A stretch of DNA of 64,000 nt. Origin: Cryptomeria japonica (lineage: Eukaryota > Streptophyta > Pinopsida > Cupressales > Cupressaceae). The notes below the pieces were generated by a model, which was given only the letters and a program-made list of their open reading frames with translations, searched no databases and was not told where the DNA came from. Below are positions 11,086-22,545 of this stretch, piece after piece. Position numbers and translations under genes: made by a program. Every line of letters starts with the position of its first letter. Within the stretch, counting starts at the first letter, position 1. Location: the NCBI RefSeq assembly GCF_030272615.1, contig NC_081412.1:695648083-695712082 (forward strand). The letters run 5' to 3'.

Positions 11086-12960
11086 AGTTGACAATATCCA
11101 CTGATTACGTGGGAGAACAAACTCGATTGCTTCATGTTACGACATAGACTCAGGAGCACAGACAAAGATACATTAGTAGGACTTGGATTATACTATATCA
11201 CATTCATGCCCGAGATTAGGGCAAACATAGGACTGCTTATCGCATTGGCAGAGCGATGGCATTCAGAGACTTCCTCATTCCATCTACTGACTGGAGAGGC
11301 GATGGTGACACTAGAGGATGTGTGGTGAATCCTCCGCATTCTGATTCATGGGGAGATGATAGAGTATGACCCAGTGACAAGGAGAGATGCTTTGTGCAGA
11401 TTATTTGAGTGCGACGTAGATGATCTGGATATCATAGAGAGGGAGATTGGCTGGGAGACCATGGCATCAGAGTATGATCAGCGATATGTGGTCATAGCAG
11501 TGGTTATAGCATGCCTATTAGCAGGGACAGATGAGGACATGGATTCCCTATTGGATGGGGAAGAGTGCTAGAACAGATGGTGATAGAGGGGACTGTATAT
11601 GCATGGGGACCATGTGTGCTTGCTATGTTATATTTTCAGCTACATCAGATAGCATATCAGGGGGTTCAGACTTTGAGCTATGGGGTCACACTGTTACAGG
11701 TATGGGCATTTGAGCACATAGCCATATGTCGACTGATTGCAGAGAGATAGGTAGTACCACATTGACCATATGTGTACTGCTATGGGGGTACATTGAGACA
11801 GGGTTCGTTTGGATATATATTGTATTGGCGAAATGAGCTAGACAAATTGAGAGAGTTCACACGGAGGCCATATCTTGATTGCCCTAAATGGTCAAATGAT
11901 AGTGATGAGCTACCATATTGTAGATAGGAGAGATACCTGATTGGGCAAATAGTGAACTGCCAGAGAGTGATTGAGATGTACCTACCAGAGAGAGTCAGAC
12001 AATAGTTTGGAGAGAGGCAGGATGTACCAAGAGGGACTGCACACTTTGCCTAATCTCATAGAGAGACGAGTCAATGGGGGAGGATGATTCAGCCACACAT
12101 AGCATATACTGACTTCACATAGCTACAGTAGAGACAGTGGGATTGGAGATCAGATGTGGTGGATGTCAGGACGATAGAGGAGTATGAGCGATGGTTTGCA
12201 CAATGATGACCTATACCATTGATAGATCCTGATATTCTGGTACCTAGGAGACAGGAAGACTTCCCACGCGCTAGAGAGGAGGAGGGAGATGATGAGGATG
12301 AGGAGGATGACGAGGACGAAGGTGATGATGAGGATGGAGGGGATGAGGATGAGGATGAGGAGGATGATGAGGATAGAGGTGATGATGAGGATGGAGGGGA
12401 TGAGGATGACGAGGATGATGAGGATGAAGGGGATGATGAGGACGGAGATGAGGATGAGGAGGATGAGCTAGATTCAACCAATCAGGAGGCATTGCAGGAT
12501 ATACCCATAGAGCCAGAGATAGCTAGCATAGAGGAGATGGAGATATGTAGGGCCACCATAGTGGGTCAGCATGATCACATTGTGACATTAGAGAGACAGA
12601 ATGCTATCTTGAGGACAGAGTAGGATCAGTTCAGAGAAGAGATAGCCAGACTTATAGTGGCTCAAGATACAGCAATAGCCTAGGCATAGCAAGTAGAGCA
12701 GAGAGTGACCGAGTATATTGGGTCAATTAGGGATGCCAGTGCACATGAGATGGCACAGATGTTGGTAGAGACCGGAGAGGACATACGCCATTGGAGGACA
12801 CTATACAAGAGTGCAGTTCCACCAAAGTAGAGAGCAGTGTCATATCACGCACAATCAAGGATAGAGAGCAGGCCACATTCTCAGAGGGTAGTGAGTAGCA
12901 TGGGGGTGAGTGGACCTAGGAGACCACCATAGTTAGGACCAGGGGTAGGAGGGACATGCT
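11086..12960 (+). pseudogene. GypA plant mobile domain (PMD) protein, exon 2
   Basis: Recognisable PMD core: FMPEIRANIGLLIALAERWH, FHLLTGEAMVTLEDV (about 11200-11325), then ERE..W (about 11450) and, after a frame change near 11560, YAWGPCVLAMLYFQLHQIAY and LLQVWAFEHIAI (to about 11730). Further on come an acidic Asp/Glu tract (12270-12470) and a coiled coil (12480-12750). PMD proteins such as Arabidopsis MAIN/MAIL act in gene silencing and development; related domains are known in transposons. Stops include TGA at 11089 and about 11329 and several TAG at likely Gln codons. Only one clear frameshift in about 1.8 kb. Confidence 0.75.
12270..12470 (+). repeat. Asp/Glu-coding GATGAGGAT repeat
   Basis: About 65 codons of Asp, Glu and Gly from a gatgagga-type purine-rich repeat in the PMD frame. 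The antisense reading gives a poly-Ser/Pro frame that I treat as an artefact. Confidence 0.85.
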
Positions 12961-15413
12961 CCTTACGATGTATGTAGCCTGCGGGCCATACTTAGGACAG
13001 ACAGTCCAATTTTGTACTCTAATATTATTTTGATATATGATATGATATGATATGTAGCTATATGATGGGATGCAATGGGTTATAGCTTATGGTTATGTTC
13101 CATGTATGGATGGCTTATGCACTGTTTATGTACCATTGTGGAACATGTATGAATATATTTTTATGTGTTTTTGATGCATTTATAATATGAAATGGATAAA
13201 ATGCTTGATATAATGCAAATGTACTAACCAATGAATGTAGGATGCAGCGTATGATTTTGGAGATCGAAGAAATAGACCGAACTGACTACCCAAACTGACA
13301 GAAGAAATGTTAGTAAGAAAAAAATTTAGATAGAGGACAGTTAGAGATGAAGAAAAACTTGCTTTCACCAATGCACAGAAGTAGGTGAGAACCTTTATTT
13401 AATGTAGTAAAACGGATGTAGAGCATCATGGCATTGAAGGCCAGAGCTGAAACACAACCCTTATTGCAAAAGACAGACACATTGCACACAAGGAATGAGT
13501 GAAGCATCCTAGGGTGCATACATCAAGGGTCGAGGTATGTGCGGCATTCACAAAGTGAACGTACTTATCACAGACACCCAATGATATAGTTGCCCTAGTT
13601 TGTGACAAACATTCCACAAATAGAAAACACCAAAAAAAAAGGGACCATGAACCATCTTGGTCACTCTAAATCACTTAGTGACATCATCGAGCAACACAGG
13701 AACATGATCGAAGATAAATCAATAAATGATAAGACTCGCTAATTCCAACAAGTCAAACAAACATCTTGATCTTCATTGTCAAAAGTTGAAAGTGTTGATA
13801 GGACGATCATGCTGTCTGGTTTCAAGGAATGCGGTACCCTGTCTAAGACAGGACACAGTCTAGTTTCGAGCATACCACACCCTGTATAAGACCCATGATA
13901 GTAGTAACAAGGATAGATAATGTTGATGCTGATGTTTGATTGATAAGACAATGTTGATCAGTTTGAATGCTTGGTTGAATAGTTCATTTGTGAATGCGTG
14001 ATTTCATTAAGGCACAATGTTTGAAGCGAGTGTCGTTGGAGGTATGCTCAGTGATCTATCTATGCACAGAGGGTACCATTTATTGAAAAAATGAAAAATA
14101 CCAAAGGAATTGTTTTTGGATTTTGATGTTTTGAAATTTTTTTGTTTTTTTTTCAGGACTTTATTTGACTTTTTAGGGAGTTTTTTCAAGACATTATTTG
14201 ATTTTTAGGGATTTTTTTAGGAGATTATTTGATTATTAGGGATTTTTTCAGGACATTATTTGATGTTTTTTTCTTTGATTATTTCTGGACATTATTTGAT
14301 TTTTATGATTTTTTCAGGACATTTTTCAATTTTTATGATTTTTTCAAGACATTTTTCAATTTTTTTTTTTTTATTATATCAGGCCATTTTGATTTTTTTT
14401 TTATGATTTTGCCCCCAGTGTCTAGCAAGGCAAGGAATATGACAGATGGATAAATAGGCTTGCTGAAATGTTGGTGGATAGAGGGAAGACAAAGGCCTTT
14501 TATTATGGAGACAATACAGATGCAATTTTCAAGGGCTATTGCGTGATGGGACAAGAGATTGGATATGACAATGTAAAGCAGTGACATGGCATGAGGGACA
14601 TGCCAAGAGGTTTTTGAAACCATGTTTAAATTTTGCATCCTTATGTCAAATCAAGATCAAGGAATGAAAAAGAGTGTATGGATAGTGATAAGATATGGAT
14701 AGGATAAGGGACATGGACTAAAGGTTGGGATAGGCTAAGGGATAGTGGCAGAAAGTTGCAATAACTTAGGGAATATGGATGAAAGGTTATAATAAGCAAA
14801 TGGATAAATACCAAAAGCTATGATGGACTAAAAGCTGCAAACAAGATGCATGATGCTCATGACAATCCTCAGCCTTGTCAAGATCAAAGGTGGAAAGGGA
14901 AACTGGACATGAGGGACAATAGGATATGAAGGCTAATGACAAGGGTTTGATAGGATAATGGAACAATGAAGGACAAAAGGATATGATAGGATAAAACCTG
15001 TCCCCAAGTATGACATACAAGAAGTTCATAGATTACACATGACACCTGTTTGCCAATTTTTCATCACGGTACTTGCCCAAGGTGCCTGTTTGCCAGGTTT
15101 TCACTAGTGGACAAATTATTTTTGCTTTACTTTTTTTTTTCTTTTTCTTCATTTTTCACTTTTTTTTTTTTTGTATTTTGACTTTTTCAATAGAAGATGG
15201 ACACATGATAGGGAATGGAAGAAGGACTCAAGTGACTTTTTGTTTGGATAGTAGCCTTGAAAAAAATGGACCATGACCTTTAAAAGTATGCTCAAAGACG
15301 TTGGTAGGATAAGGACATGGAAAATGAGATGAAACTAAGGCAAGGATTTATGCAAAGGATGGGATCAAAGGGATCGAAGGATGGAAAATATGCATTGGAT
15401 AATGGATAGGGTA
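12961..15413. other. GypA 3' noncoding region
   Basis: No supported gene on either strand. It holds a T-rich imperfect tandem repeat (14150-14410, gattttttcaggacattatt units) and GGATAtGG-rich sequence (14680-15010). At 15041-15110 (minus strand) is the motif GTGAAAACCTGGCAAACAGG...GGGCAAGTACC, which also follows the coding region of GypB at 54996-55130. Poly-T/poly-A frames here are low complexity. Confidence 0.6.
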
Positions 15414-18318
15414 TTAGAAGAATTGGGCTTCACTGGATAGAAATGTTGGCAAGATCAACATTGGAACACACCTTGAGGGGTGGTCAATTGATGGAGGAAA
15501 AATGGATCTCAGATTGTGAGATTTGGATGGAGGAATAGCTTGGGATTTTGGGACATACGGGCCCAAAATGGATGAAGAAGGTGATGGAGGAATAGACTTG
15601 GAAGGGTTGGATGGAGGAATAGCAACTTTGGATGCCAAGTTGGATGTTTCTTTAGGCTTTTGTGCTTCAAGGAGTTGCTTAGGGATCCACATGGTTTTTG
15701 ATTTTTCATGCTTTTGTGGTTCCTTGGAGTGCATTGCTTGCACAAGGGATTTAGGAACCCATATATATTTTGACTTTGCTTGATTTTTCTCAGTGGGCCT
15801 TTGTGGTCTTTTGGATATTTCTTTTTCTTTATAGATCATATTGTTCTTTGTTTTGACATGTCGATTATATTGGACATGTTGATCCTTGAATACTTGTGGA
15901 TTGCTAGACTTATGACGTTTATACTTGGCATCCAAATTGCTTGGAGGGGGAAAGGAATGCATGGATGGATATGAATGAAATGGAGTTCTTTTGGATTGAT
16001 GAAATTTACTCAAGGATGTGTGCCTTTTCTGACCTTGCATAGAGGATGACGGGATATAAGGACCTAAGATGGATGGAAAGTATGATGGGGAAGGTGTATG
16101 CTTTGATTTTGATGGAGGAATACCAACGTCTTGAGAGTGAGTTGTGTAGACATGACCCTTAACATTTTATTTAACATGAAGGGATTCTTGCTTATGGAGA
16201 TCTATGCCTTTGCCTTTATGAATATCTTGACTTGTAGGATACTCTTTTCTTTGGGAAGAAGACGCGAGTCCATTGTGAGGTGGATATGATATGAGAGAAA
16301 TAATGAGATCTTGAAGTGGATCAGATTGCACCAAAGTGGAAGAACCCATTATGCATGTCGAGGGTTCATGAACATCTTGCACTGACATGTTAGAACCATG
16401 AGGGGGATTAGGATCATGAGGGGGACTAGGATTGTGTAGTGGACATGGTTCAATGATAGACTCTTCAAGAGATGGAATGGGAGAAATAATGGATCATCAA
16501 AATAAATGGGATCTTGGAGTGTATATGGAGCATTAAGACAAGGAGATGGAGGAACAAATAGATCTTGTGGAGGATTTAAAGGAATAATTTGATCTTGACA
16601 AGGAAGAAGATCATTGGAATCCTCTTTAAAGGTGCTTTCCTCTTGACTTTCAATGGGATCATCGAAAAGGATGGAAGGGATATCTGGATCTTTCTTAGGA
16701 AGTGGAATGTCAATGGGATTTGAAAGGACATTGTGTTCTTGGATAGAATTGATAGGAATAAGTGAATCATCATGAGTGTTTGGGAACATGGGGTCCTAGT
16801 CAACAATTGGATGGGATGATAAGGTTTCAGGATCTTGATCTTCATATATTTCAAGACACATTTCTTCATGCTCTAAATAATCCTCTTGACATGGGGTTGA
16901 ACTTTGGATATGCGTGAGGGATTCTGACAAGGAATCAATGTTTTGGCATGAAGGAAATGCACTTTGAACATTTGTGATGGATTCTAGCAAGGAATCAATG
17001 CTTGAACATGAGGAAGAGGGACTTTGAATAGGGTCCTCTAAAATAGGTAATGGCAATAAAGTGCATGGTGGCATTGGGTCTTGTATTTCTGAAACATGAC
17101 AAGGATATGCATCATGAATTTGATTATCTTGGCAATCAATTATGGATAGCCCTTGGATAATTGCATCCTTTGGTGTATTATTTGATGAGGACAATATGGA
17201 AGGTTCTTGGGAAACTTCTAAAGGTGTAGGGATAGATGCCACTGGGGAGTCAATTTGTTTGCGGGGGGATGAGGCATTGCTAGACATAATTGTATTATCT
17301 TGATCTTCCTCAAAGAACTCACTTGGTAGGTTCCTTAAGAGCCTTGCAATAAAGCCACCTTTCTTTCAAGGTTTTGACATGGTTGTATCTGGAATTTGAA
17401 CTTGTTTGGCAAGGAGTTGGTTCTAGTCTGATGTCATGTTTTGATTTCAAACTAGATGTTGATCAAATTGGTTTAACATGTTCAAAATTTGGCTTGGTGT
17501 GTGCTGCAACCTTTGTATTTGAATGTTTGGTTGTGGTTGTTGACATTGATATGTTGATTGAACTTGTTGATATTCCACTATTGGTTGAACTATTTGTTGA
17601 CATTGTATAGTTGGTTGGACATATTGTTGAAATTGGACCATTGGTTGTGTTGGTTGTATATGTTGGACCATTGGTTGTGTCTATTGGAAATGTTGGAACT
17701 ATTGAACAATTGGTTGTGATGGTTGAAAATCTGATTGATAGTAAACACCTTATTGTTCTTGTTGTGAAGGCACATAATGTTGTTGTCTCTTTTCTTGAAA
17801 TTGTTTATTTGTGAGAGGAGAGCTGGTATGTTTGATCATTCAATAAGAGATCTTACATCAATTGGCTCAATCTTTGGATTTTGACCTGGAAATTTTTGAA
17901 ACATTTTGGACATTTGTGATCTATTCTTCTCAATGTTTTTCACTTTTTGTTCCAATATCTCCTTTTCTTGAGCTAGTTTCTCCTCTAGTTTTTGTATTTG
18001 GAGACTTGTTTCATCATAAAAAGTTTGATCCAAGTTCTGAGACATGTAGAAATTGGATTGACATGATTGATTTCTCAATTGTGATGACATGGCTTTGTAA
18101 GAAGGTTGAGACCTCATTTCAACAAACATGTCACTATGCAATGCAAATAATGGGATTGACAAATGCAACCTAAAAGGATGACAATGCAACTTAATGTTTT
18201 TGTTGTTTTTCAAGATTTTGACAAACTTTTTGGAATGCAAACCTAAAGACTCAACCTTGGGAAATTGAAATGAAGTCAAGACCTTAAAGGACAAAGGACC
18301 AAGTGACAAAAGGACCAA
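15414..18318 (-). pseudogene. GypA gag-position protein, decayed
   Basis: Minus-strand coding region in three stretches: 18318-17836 (160 codons, coiled coil near TSLQIQKLEEKLAQEKEIL), then one frame from about 17800 to 16349 with scattered TAGs (for example 16796), Gln-rich at 17671-17447 and Ser/Pro/Asp-rich afterwards, then a third frame 16388-15414 with a TAG at 16167. The last part has a repeated Trp motif (KSKYIWVPK, KSKTMWIPK). No zinc knuckle, protease or RT is seen. The position after the leader suggests a diverged gag-like product, but the family is not recognised. Confidence 0.55.
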
Positions 18319-19144
18319 ATGACAATGTCTCCCTTATATGCTTGGATACTAAGCCAGGTTTGACCAAATGACATTGATGACAAAAAGACAAAAGTTTGAT
18401 AAAGTCTAGACTTCCTAACAATGACTTAGGGTTTATCAAAGATTTGGATTACTCAAGTATGACAAAACGTAGTTTTGACACTATATGCAAAGGGACAATT
18501 ACTATTCAAATGACCCTAATATGATATGATAATGACCTAAGCTTAATGAAGAGACCTAGGGTATGCAAATGTGACCTAATGTTATGAGGACAAGGATGCA
18601 AATGCAAATATATGACAATGTCAACCTAAGACAAAACCTAAGGTTGAATTATGAAATGGTATTACTCTAATGCAAGAGGACACATGCAAATGGATGACCC
18701 TTATGGATATGCATAGGCATATGACCTAGGTGAAACCTAACCTTGGTAGTTGACAATGAATTTGCAAAATGCAAACCTAGGATGAACCTAATGTTGGACA
18801 TGCAATATGACACCTAAATGAAATGAACCAAGTGGAATGCAAGAATGATGCTCTAAGACCTAAGTATGGACAATGGAGGACCTAAATCTAAGTGACATGA
18901 ATGTTGAGACAAGATTTTGAAAAATGTTTGAAAACCATGTTTGAAGGTGTTTTGAACTTTGTTGGATGAAATACTCTTGTGTTTAACCTTGTTTTGAATC
19001 AATTTGTCTTGTTTTTGAAATGAGACACAACTCAACTTTTGACAAGCAAAGAAGACAAGATATTTTAACTTAGACTCAAGACAATCATGCTCATTCACAC
19101 ATTTCTTATGGTAGGTAAGGACAATAGGTACTTGAGAGGTAGAC

Positions 19145-19665
19145 TCATTATGAGATTCAAGGAGAATACATAGATGCTTGACCCCACAAGCTCCCCTCCA
19201 TGGCACTCACTTCTTAGGGCAGCCAAGCATCAGTCCCCATGGAAATCTCCCCGTGGCAAACTTAGTATCTCTTCCGAGTATCCAAACTCCTCCTTCTCAA
19301 GCAACTAGAAGGATTTTGGCCTCTAAATACAAGGTGTTTAATAAGGATTTTTGTTAAGCGCTACTCCTTGGCGTCATGCAAGCGTGATTGAGACATAGGC
19401 CCACCAAGATATCAAACAAATGTAGTCACACAAGAATGATTTAGACCATGAGGCCCTACTTAGATGCTGATATGAGAAAGAGTCCAAGGGTCATCACTTC
19501 CCAAGTAACTACAATTCCCACGTAACCCTTCCTTCAAAGCTTTCGCCCATCAGGTATTTATTTATAGTGAGTTAGAATGCCAAGGTACTCTAGATGTGCT
19601 CACTTTGGGTCATTCCCTTCTCACAATTGTCACTTGCTTGTAAAAGAAAGCAAATGGTCAGGAAG
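19145..19665 (-). promoter_or_regulatory. GypA conserved leader block
   Basis: Noncoding leader with clear similarity to GypB 49180-49700. Matching blocks on the element strand include CTTTAGAGGGCCT, AAATCCTTCTAGTTG, GGGGACTGATGCTTGGCTG and AGAAGTGAGTGCC, and GTCAAGCATCTA, in the same order. Conservation of noncoding leader between diverged elements suggests an RNA role such as packaging, dimerisation or translation control. Confidence 0.7.
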
Positions 19666-20089
19666 GCAGGCCCTCTAAAGGTAACAAACAATCCAAAACA
19701 TGAGAATGGTATCGAAGATCTGGATTTCTGATCACCCTAAGAAGGATGAGAGCATACTCTCCTACTCCAATGTCAAACTCGACAAGCAAAGTGAACACAT
19801 GTTCATTCCATCCTACTTAGCAAACATACTAGGTGCCTAATTATGAATCACAAACACAAAGTTTGGTTGGAATATAAGGCAACCTGCAAAATCACTAAGT
19901 TAGAAGTTTGATTTGTTTGGTCTTTGACTAGCGAACCTGCATAAGATTTGTTAGTAGTTTCATTCTTAGTCTTCATCACACATAATGCCAAGGTGCTACA
20001 CAAAGAATCAGTACCAAAGAAAACCAGAATACAAGAACAAAATGCAAAACAAAGTAATTTGCAAGTAAAAACACTGATTTTCACCTCTG

Positions 20090-20262
20090 TTTCTGGCCTT
20101 ACACAGGCGCAAAATGTCTTGACACAGGCATAGAATGCCTTGACACAGGCACAAAATGCCTTGACATAGGTGTAAATCCCTTTGACATAGGTGCAAAATG
20201 CCTTGACATAGGCGCAGATCCCTTGACACAGGCACAGATCCCTCCTACACAGGCGCAGAAGT
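20090..20262 (-). repeat. GypA leader repeat (GCGCCTGTGTCAAGG type)
   Basis: Eight or nine imperfect copies, 15-23 bp apart, of TG(C/T)GCCTGTGTCAAGG on the element strand, close to the 5' LTR. The same core (GC GTCTGTGT) is repeated in the GypB leader. Confidence 0.85.
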
Positions 20263-20378
20263 GCCCAGAAAGCCCTGAGTTGCCCTATTTCTTGGGTTTT
20301 TCACCTACAAATCAGCTCAAAAGGCACTCAAAACATGGTTAAATGGTTAGTTTCACATCAAGTTCACCAGTTAATGTA

Positions 20379-21794
20379 TGATAGGAATTTGGAAATCATC
20401 AAAGCAAGTATCAAATTAGACTAGCTCAATCACGAAAACTAAATTGCAATGATAACAATCCTAAAAACATCCAATAGAAAACATGAAGACAAGATACTCA
20501 AAATGAAATTAAAGCAAACCAAATGCAGATATCTCCTCCATAATTCTCCATTGTCCTTCTTTCTCCTTCAAATTGCTTTGTTTGTGGATCTCACCTACAA
20601 GTGCATAAGCATGAGATGAAAGCAAGATTGACAAGACATCATAAGGATACTAGAAGCATAATTGATTGATCGGGCGGGGGGGCCTTGATTGGAGAAATTC
20701 ATCCAATTTATAGATAAATTGGAGAAAAGGCAAGATTAGCATGAAGAGATTTGAAAGGAAATTTCAAATCAAGAATGTCAAATATGACAAATTATGACAA
20801 AATTGACACTTTCTATGCAAGATTGATTGATTGACAAATTATGACAAAATTGACAAGGTTGCTATGCAAAATTGATTGATTGACAAATTATGACAAATTA
20901 TGACAAAATTGCTATGTCATTCCCATGAAATTAGGAGAAATATTAGAAAAATAGGAGAAAATAGAAAATTAGATGAATTAGGAAATTAGGAAATTAGAAA
21001 TTGATGAAAATTAGAAAATTAGGAATTAGGACAAATTAGTAAATTGGAAAATTAGGTAAATTAATTAATAATTTTTCAATTCATTAATTAATTCACAAAA
21101 AGAGGGAGGAATTAATTAGCCAATTAAATAAATATTTAATTGTGACAAGAAGACTTAGGATAAGTAAATAAATTATTTAACCTAGAAGGAAATTGACATT
21201 CAAGATTAAATGAATAAATCATAAAAACCTTAGAAGATGAATTAGAAATGCAAGGATGACAATTAGGTCTTGACAAAAGATAATTGATGTCAATTTGATC
21301 ATGATTTTGATTGACAAAGGACTAGTGCTGATAGATGGTTGAGATTGATAGATTGACCAATATTGATAAAGAGATCAAATTGACAAGCCCCAATTGACGA
21401 GGAACAATGACTAATTGATCCAAATTGATACGATTGAAAAGGACAAGGATCGATGATGAATCGATCGCAAAATGATAAGATTGACAAGTTGATAAGAGAT
21501 TGACAAGGATAAGGATCAATGATGAATTGATCACAAAATGACAAGATTGACAAGAATGAGGATCGATGACGATGTCAAAATATGACAAATGAGCATGCAC
21601 ATTGATGCGACAGGATAAGATCGACCAAAATCATGACTGAAGATTATTATCGACAAGACCAAATTTGAAAGCGAGAAAAATGAAGAATGTAGAAGAAGGA
21701 CTCGATGCTCACAAATGATAAAGACCAAGTGCGCAACATAGAAGAAATGTTAAAGTATGACTCCGCAAGCGTTGACCATTTTTAGACGTCTACA
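20379..21794 (-). repeat. 5' LTR of GypA
   Basis: Aligns over its length with 8837-10254. Differences include the extra attgattgattgacaaatt unit near 20870 and the loss of about 46 bp before the outer end (near 21750). It starts TGTAGACGTCTAAAA on the element strand. Confidence 0.9.
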
Positions 21795-21795
21795 C

Positions 21796-21802
21796 AAACT
21801 AT
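21796..21802. repeat. GypA target-site duplication, right copy
   Basis: aaactat, matching 8829-8835. Confidence 0.7.
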
Positions 21803-22087
21803 TTGATCTGTCATTGTCATGGTCACACTACTACAACATGTAGGAGGAAGAATAGTAACATGAATAATGGACCTTGGAGAGCACCTCAAATGGTATGCTA
21901 TCATTGCAACAAACTGAGTCATATTGCTAGATTCTGTAGAACAAGAATGAACATATCAGATGACATACCGGTCACTCCAGAAGGAAAGATTGATATTGAA
22001 ACTATTCAAGCGGATATGAACAAAGCCTAGAAAAAGAAACTAGGAGTGTTGCAAGAAGAACCGGTTTCTGCACCTAGTGTGGAAATC
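21796..22087 (+). pseudogene. ParY gag, part 2
   Basis: Resumes the frame of part 1 after GypA: the shared aaactat lies on both sides and the codons aac tat (Asn-Tyr) continue in frame. It contains a degenerate knuckle (ICHCHGHTTTTC, from 21809) and a good CX2CX4HX4C knuckle (CYHCNKLSHIARFC, about 21895-21936). The frame meets TAG at about 22027 and further stops near 22100. With part 1 this makes an array of four knuckles, more than the single one in the copia gags here. Confidence 0.75.
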
Positions 22088-22545
22088 ACAGAATCGGCAA
22101 ACTAAGCATCAGAAAAAGCTTAGGGGGAGCAAACGGAGAAATACTTCGAACCCCTGGTTTACACTGGTAAAAGACCTTAACCAGTATGAGATACCTGTCA
22201 ATCAACAGAAGACCAGAAATGGTAAAAGGCAAATTAGGGTTTACACCCTAATATTGGAGAATTTATTATGATAGGTGGAGAACATGTTTAAAAGGAATTT
22301 TTAAATCATTTCTCACTTATCATTTTTCGAGTGAAGGAAAGTGATTTACACTGCGAATCAAATAATTTTACAAATTCTCAAAGAAGAATCTGAGACAAAC
22401 ATCTGTTGAAGGAGTGTAGAACACAAAGTGGTATTCTTGCAACCGAAGGAGTGTGTGGAGAAGTTTAAATTGTGAAGCCCTAAATTTTGATCAGCGATGG
22501 TATTTTTCATAATTCTCTGGTAGTTCTAGTGCAATTGTTGATTCT
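22088..22545 (+). other. ParY spacer between gag and accessory ORF
   Basis: About 450 bp with many stops in all frames, AT-rich from 22240. It could be a degenerated gag end plus the 5' leader of the accessory gene. No clear promoter motif is seen. A separate leader here would fit capture of a foreign transcript, but that is inference. Confidence 0.4.

Larger units (their letters stand above)
18320..20378 (-). other. GypA 5' leader
   Basis: About 2 kb between the 5' LTR and the first frame. Contains the repeat at 20090-20262 and the conserved block at 19145-19665. The remainder (18320-19140) is AT-rich with frequent gacctaa/aatgcaa words and no supported gene. I could not assign a tRNA to the primer site next to 20378. 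Confidence 0.55.
8837..21794 (-). mobile_element. GypA: non-autonomous Ty3/gypsy-like element with antisense PMD gene
   Basis: Flanked by LTRs of 1418 bp (8837-10254) and 1416 bp (20379-21794) in direct orientation. On the minus strand: 5' LTR, leader (20378-about 18320), a decayed gag-position frame (18318-15414), a 3' region, PPT and 3' LTR. On the plus strand, antisense to the element, lies a PMD gene (10628-12960). No RT, RNase H or integrase is recognised. Leader, PPT region and antisense cargo are homologous to GypB. The LTRs differ by substitutions, a duplication near 20870 and a 46-bp deletion near 21750, so GypA is older than GypB. It splits a zinc-knuckle codon run of ParY gag. Confidence 0.9.

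Noticed and set aside
12089-12492. Poly-Ser/Pro and His/Pro frames on the minus strand
   Set aside because: They are the antisense of the Asp/Glu-coding repeat of the PMD frame; low complexity, no homology.
14229-14453. Phe/Asp-rich frame with FFRTLF repeats
   Set aside because: Product of a T-rich tandem repeat; no homology, no conserved frame.
17374-17814. Plus-strand Val/Leu-rich frames opposite the Gln-rich part of GypA
   Set aside because: Antisense of the minus-strand frame, which has the longer continuous coding signal and matches the element direction.
20090-20262. Possible CRISPR-like array from regularly spaced repeats
   Set aside because: Repeats are imperfect, spacers 5-12 bp, plant nuclear context; better explained as leader repeat.
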